11,189 nt of DNA from assembly GCA_015680635.1 (NCBI GenBank), contig JAABOA010000846.1, positions 1 through 11,189 of the forward strand, in the 5' to 3' direction. The position numbers and the translations under genes are program-made. Of this stretch, positions 8,499-11,189 are shown piece after piece (the first letter of the stretch is position 1; every line of letters starts with the position of its first letter). The notes under the pieces are model-generated. The model was not told the origin of the DNA. It worked only from the letters and a program-made list of their open reading frames with translations, and made no database searches. Origin of the DNA: Lunasporangiospora selenospora (taxonomy: Eukaryota; Mortierellomycota; Mortierellomycetes; Mortierellales; Mortierellaceae).

Positions 8499-8810
8499 TA
8501 TTATCATCCTTGATTGATTACACTATCCAACTTGTTTTTTGCCATTGGCGATATGGAACTGTGAATCGCTCTTTCAGTTAATATTGCGAGTGGGACGTGA
8601 TGGTAACTTGGAGATATATGCCATGTCTGGACCGATAGGTGTATTAGGTTTCACTCTTCTGTGCACGCTCCGTGCCCCCTTCGGGTCCAATGTTTACCTT
8701 TGCACACACTTTTCTACAACATCCCTCGCCCTCTTCATCGGTAACACACATTTTAGCTTTCCTCCCTCATTGTCTATTCTTGTCTATTCTCGGCTTCGCT
8801 GTTGTTTACT

Positions 8811-8813
8811 CTT

Positions 8814-8864
<51 letters not shown>
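8811..8864 (+). repeat. CT-rich microsatellite, (CT)7 then (CT)17
   Basis: Two CT runs (8815-8828 and 8831-8864) separated by TT lie between the conserved GGCTTCGCTGTT box and the 45-nt block of copy 2. Copy 1 has only a short interval at this place, so the run expanded after duplication or collapsed in copy 1. Confidence 0.9.
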
Positions 8865-8868
<4 letters not shown>

Positions 8869-8893
8869 CTTGCCCTGCAGCGCCTCACCTCTT

Positions 8894-8938
8894 GAGGATG
8901 GCAATTGCGGTTAATGAGCCCATCCGCGGCTGTGCAAC
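8894..8938 (+). promoter_or_regulatory. Conserved upstream block, copy 2
   Basis: Ungapped 40/45 match to 7030-7074, located the same 292 nt before the start codon of its gene copy. It is still recognisable although the downstream coding copy is broken. Confidence 0.5.
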
Positions 8939-8979
8939 ACGCCTCTTTGCTATACACATACACAAGACGACAAGACTCC

Positions 8980-8990
8980 TTTAAATATCA
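8980..8990 (+). promoter_or_regulatory. TATA-like element, copy 2
   Basis: TTTAAATATCA, identical to 7115-7125 and at almost the same distance from the ATG (196 against 197 nt). Confidence 0.45.
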
Positions 8991-9185
8991 ACGTACACTC
9001 TTCTATCCCTTTCCCTACAACCCTTCGCTCTTCTCTTACCTTGGTCTCTTTCATTCCTTACCACCCGCCCAAAGCGGCCATTCTAACCTTATACCCATCC
9101 AGCATCCATCTTACAACGAGAACGGCCAACTTCAGCCTTCCTCTTCTACACACGTCATCACTTCCAGACCCTCTCCAATGCAAAA

Positions 9186-9875
9186 ATGCCACCCCAATCG
9201 CTCCACGACAGACTCGCCATCCAAAATCTAGTGCTAGCTAACAAAGGCCGCAACATAGAAGAGCATCGTGATGCAAGTCTACGCAATACATAGGACAGAT
9301 TGAATTGCACAATGCTCAAGACTTACCGTGGTGCAAGAAGAGCGAAATTAGGGGTCGTTCCAGCGATAGGCTCAATCCACACTCAGTATACTGCACGATC
9401 ACACGCAATGAAAGCGTTTCATCTCAATTCATGCGACTTCCCAGAGGCCGGCGATGAAGAGTTATTATACGGACTTGGGATGAATGTCGTCGGCAATTTC
9501 GTCTCCACAATGGCCACCAAAGAGGCCATCGATTTTACCATGGATCCCATTGTCGATACAGCCTCTGAAGTCTTCATTGAAACTGTTATCGGTGAATCCC
9601 TGAGTCTACCGATGGCTAGCGGTGCCATCGCTGCGGCTCGTGCCCCACTAGCGATGGAAAGGGTCCTCAATAGGGCGCGTACACAGTCAGTAGCAATCCA
9701 CACCTCCGCTATCACGACTGCTCGCACTATGACTGCGACAAGGCGCATTGTTTTCAAAGCGTACCGAGCCTAAAGAGGGACTTCCAAGAGCTCCAAATCC
9801 AACCTTTTCTAGACAACTATGTTCCTGTGTTCATTTACCTTATATATTTTTTCCAATTCTCTTTGGTTATACTAG
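9186..9875 (+). pseudogene. Degenerate tandem copy of the 7322 repeat-protein gene
   Basis: The frame begins ATG CCA CCC CAA (9186), matching ATG TCG TCC CAG of the intact copy. It meets TAG at 9291 where the intact gene reads CAT (His36), then continues in the same frame through the acidic centre and the IAAARxPxAMxRVLN helix to TAA at 9771. Only about 13 codons then separate this stop from a third, TAG at 9810, which replaces the Trp of the membrane segment; the 14-residue repeat array is absent. Membrane-segment similarity continues to TTGGTTAT, with a TAG at 9873. No frameshift is needed: the gaps against copy 1 are 3 codons and 1 codon. An extra ATG at 9178, 8 nt before the old start and out of frame, would also reduce translation. 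A shorter product from ATG 9312 to 9773 (153 residues, A at -3) is possible, so it may not be entirely silent, but it would lack the repeats and anchor. Confidence 0.85.
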
Positions 9876-9888
9876 CCTTTCTCCCTTG

Positions 9889-9908
9889 CACACACACACA
9901 TACACACA
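9889..9908 (+). repeat. CA-rich microsatellite in copy 2 3' flank
   Basis: A CA run interrupted by one TA lies just past the remains of the membrane segment. The matching place in copy 1 reads CTCACTCTCACTCTCACACC and codes for the Ser/His tail, so the tail-coding region of copy 2 has turned into a simple repeat. Confidence 0.7.
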
Positions 9909-10036
9909 CAAACTCTCTCCCCCTCAAATCGTGTTTTATTTCCTCACCAGTTCGTGAGCCTCCCTCTCGCCCACATCACTGATATATTTTCTCTTGTCTA
10001 TCATTCCAAAGTATACTACCATTATAACACCTACCG

Positions 10037-10042
10037 AATAAA
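10037..10042 (+). terminator. Poly(A) signal remnant of copy 2
   Basis: AATAAA in the stretch CCTACCGAATAAAGATTAT, which is homologous to the 3' end of copy 1. Confidence 0.5.
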
Positions 10043-10811
10043 GATTATACCCTAATGCACCCAATACGTCGACTTGTGATAGAGGTGGACACAGGAAGGG
10101 TAGAGTCATATGGAAGAATCCCTCTTACTTCTCGCTCGGTTCACGCCTTCAAGATCATGAGTCTGATGGAACAATGTTGAACGAATTGTAAAACCTCTGT
10201 AAAAACATAATGGTCTGGTGGGTACTCAAGACTGTGGGAATGAGAAGGATTCAATGTTTGTCTCATCAAGCCAGCCGCTATGTTGGATAATTGTATGGTG
10301 TTAAATGTCCTTGACGATTTTTTTGGGTAAAACTCATGAACTGTGTTTGTCGAAATGGCGCCTAAAGATTAAGAGCAAGGGCAGGAGTGCCATAGTCTCA
10401 TCGGATGAGGAGTATTCCAAGGATCAATTGAGTCAACCTTGCCAACCAGACCGTTCTCGTCTCAATCACGACATTGGTCGTCAGTATGCAAACTAGAACT
10501 ATAATAGTGGGACTCAGAGCAGAGTTGGGTTGCTATCATTTATAAAAATCGGACCGCTGTGAGTGCATTCCTGTGCATATAATATCCCCCTACCAAGAGA
10601 ACACCTTCACAACGGAGGAAAATAGCTTTCTGGGTTAAAGTAATCGAATATGCCACAAACGATAGAACACAAGTAAAGCAATAAAGCCAAGATAATGGCG
10701 CTTAATAAATATATTGCAAAGGAACTACATGGAGTTGGCCAAATCTCGGGAGGATGATGGCGCTGACAGCCCACCCTTCTTTTTTAGGGGGTTGGCAAAT
10801 GATTTTTTTCA

Positions 10812-10846
10812 ATCCTCACCTGTCCATCAGCAGATGAGATGAGGAT
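10812..10846. repeat. Imperfect hairpin
   Basis: ATCCTCA (10812-10818) is the reverse complement of TGAGGAT (10840-10846), and the sequence between (CATC...GATG) adds further partial pairing. It could be a stem-loop or part of a decayed mobile element; function unknown. Confidence 0.3.
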
Positions 10847-10996
10847 GAACATCATTCAGATCAATGACCTCAAATAAATGAGAAAGGTTCAAGAAGCGCT
10901 ATTAACAATCTTATACTGTTGAGATTGATGATCATGTCCATGGCCAGCAGGGGCTCTAGGGGATTCGACTGATCATGTGAGAGGGCGATGGTTGAG

Positions 10997-11036
10997 TTGG
11001 TGGCGGCGAAAAAAATTGGTGGCAAAAATTGGTGGC
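10997..11036 (+). repeat. Three direct copies of TTGGTGGC
   Basis: Copies start at 10997, 11016 and 11029. The last two are embedded in the 13-bp tandem repeat AATTGGTGGCAAA. Confidence 0.6.
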
Positions 11037-11049
11037 AAATGAAAATTTA

Positions 11050-11070
11050 GGATTGCTATTATAGCAATCC
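11050..11070. repeat. Perfect 9-bp inverted repeat with 3-nt loop
   Basis: GGATTGCTA (11050-11058) and TAGCAATCC (11062-11070) are exact reverse complements around TTA. The arms stop abruptly on both sides. It could be a dyad protein-binding site, a cruciform, or part of a miniature element. Confidence 0.75.
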
Positions 11071-11088
11071 ATCAGGAGAAATGCTATT

Positions 11089-11147
11089 TGGCAACTGGGT
11101 TGTCAAATAATGTGTGGCAACTGGGTTGTCAAATAATGTGTGGCAAC
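11089..11147 (+). repeat. 26-bp tandem repeat, 2.3 copies, each with an internal dyad
   Basis: Two identical 26-bp units (11089-11114 and 11115-11140) starting TGGCAACTGGGTTGTC are followed by a third partial TGGCAAC. Each holds an inverted repeat; in the first, ATTTGGCAAC (11086-11095) pairs with GTTGTCAAAT (11099-11108) at 9 of 10 positions, and the mismatch would be a G-U pair in RNA. Identity of the two units suggests recent duplication. Confidence 0.85.
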
Positions 11148-11189
11148 CCTCTCTCTTTTACATGGAATTAGTGCGGAAAACCTTACATG

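Larger units (their letters stand above)
6930..8510 (+). repeat. Tandem duplication unit, copy 1 (intact gene)
   Basis: Matched by eye to 8745-10053. Shared landmarks in order: ATACATTTTA/ACACATTTTA at the left end, GGCTTCGCTGTT (6968-6979 and 8792-8803), a 45-nt block, TTTAAATATCA, the leader, the reading frame, TTGGTTAT after the membrane segment, and a CGAATAAA poly(A) region. The start codons are 1864 nt apart. Boundaries are approximate because similarity fades gradually. Confidence 0.85.
8378..9185 (+). other. Spacer between the tandem copies
   Basis: No gene is supported here. It holds the 3' UTR and poly(A) signal of the 7322 gene, then 8511-8744, which shows no similarity to the duplicated unit and nothing I recognise. 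From 8745 comes the duplicated promoter and leader of the second copy, interrupted by a CT microsatellite. Frames rich in Leu/Ser across 8800-8870 are products of the CT run. Confidence 0.7.
8745..10053 (+). repeat. Tandem duplication unit, copy 2 (degenerate)
   Basis: Direct-orientation partner of 6930-8510. It is shorter because the 42-bp repeat array is missing, although a CT run has expanded in its promoter. Coding similarity was about 74 % over the first 54 nt counted by hand, so the duplication is not recent. Confidence 0.85.
10054..11189. other. Region without a supported gene
   Basis: No frame here has recognisable motifs, codon-by-codon support from a homologue, or clear introns. 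The longest, 10305-10496 (63 codons, plus strand), is Lys/Ser/Asp rich and unconvincing. TATAAAAA at 10541-10548 could be a promoter element of a gene beyond the right edge or chance. The last 200 nt contain several short repeats listed separately, which may be a remnant of a small non-autonomous element. Confidence 0.6.

Noticed and set aside
8539-8984. Leu/Ser-rich frames across the CT run
   Set aside because: They are translations of the CT microsatellite and promoter of copy 2, and three overlapping frames look alike for that reason.
9291-9293. Stop-codon readthrough in copy 2
   Set aside because: The TAG is followed by GAC, not a known readthrough context, and two more stops plus loss of the array make simple decay more likely.
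9300-9311. Start of the truncated copy-2 frame at 9300
   Set aside because: The codon at 9300 is TTG, not ATG; the first ATG after the stop at 9291 is at 9312.
10305-10496. 63-codon frame on the plus strand
   Set aside because: No recognisable domain, no homologous copy in the window, ordinary chance length, and no promoter, leader or poly(A) context that would single it out.
11153-11189. Start of another gene or a terminal inverted repeat at the right edge
   Set aside because: An ATG with nine following codons and the recurrence of TTACATG are visible, but too little sequence remains to tell a coding start from an element end.

Overview
The window comes from a eukaryotic genome, most likely a filamentous fungus. 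An early-diverging, Mortierella-like lineage would fit the intron density and the many CT microsatellites, but that placement is inference. The clearest evidence for a eukaryote is a RAD50 gene split by 15 short introns (79-116 nt, all GT...AG). Its 16 exons join without a single in-frame stop.

Layout, left to right. (1) 3-1241 (+): the 3' part of an MFS transporter gene, probably nodulin-like/MCH1-type; its start lies outside the window. (2) 1242-1354: a short convergent gap with a poly(A) signal. (3) 6708-1355 (-): a complete RAD50 gene, 1303 codons. The Walker A, Q-loop, zinc-hook CPLC, signature SAGQ, Walker B and H-loop motifs are all present and in order. (4) 6709-7321: a divergent promoter region shared by RAD50 and the next gene. 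(5) 7322-8377 (+): an intronless gene for a 351-residue protein that I do not recognise. It has an acidic amphipathic centre, seven 14-residue repeats and a C-terminal membrane anchor. (6) 8745-10053: a tandem, diverged duplicate of that gene with its promoter and poly(A) region. This second copy is a pseudogene with three in-frame stops, and the repeat array is missing. (7) 10054-11189: no convincing gene; the last 200 nt hold a cluster of short direct and inverted repeats.

RAD50 is a housekeeping DNA-repair gene (MRE11-RAD50-NBS1/XRS2 complex), and the MFS gene is an ordinary transporter. The genes do not form a recognisable pathway. The most unusual part is the tandem pair at 6930-10053: an unrecognised repeat-bearing, probably tail-anchored protein, its decayed twin, and a 45-nt upstream block that has changed less than the coding sequence I compared. 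I see no CRISPR array, tRNA, rRNA or intact transposon.
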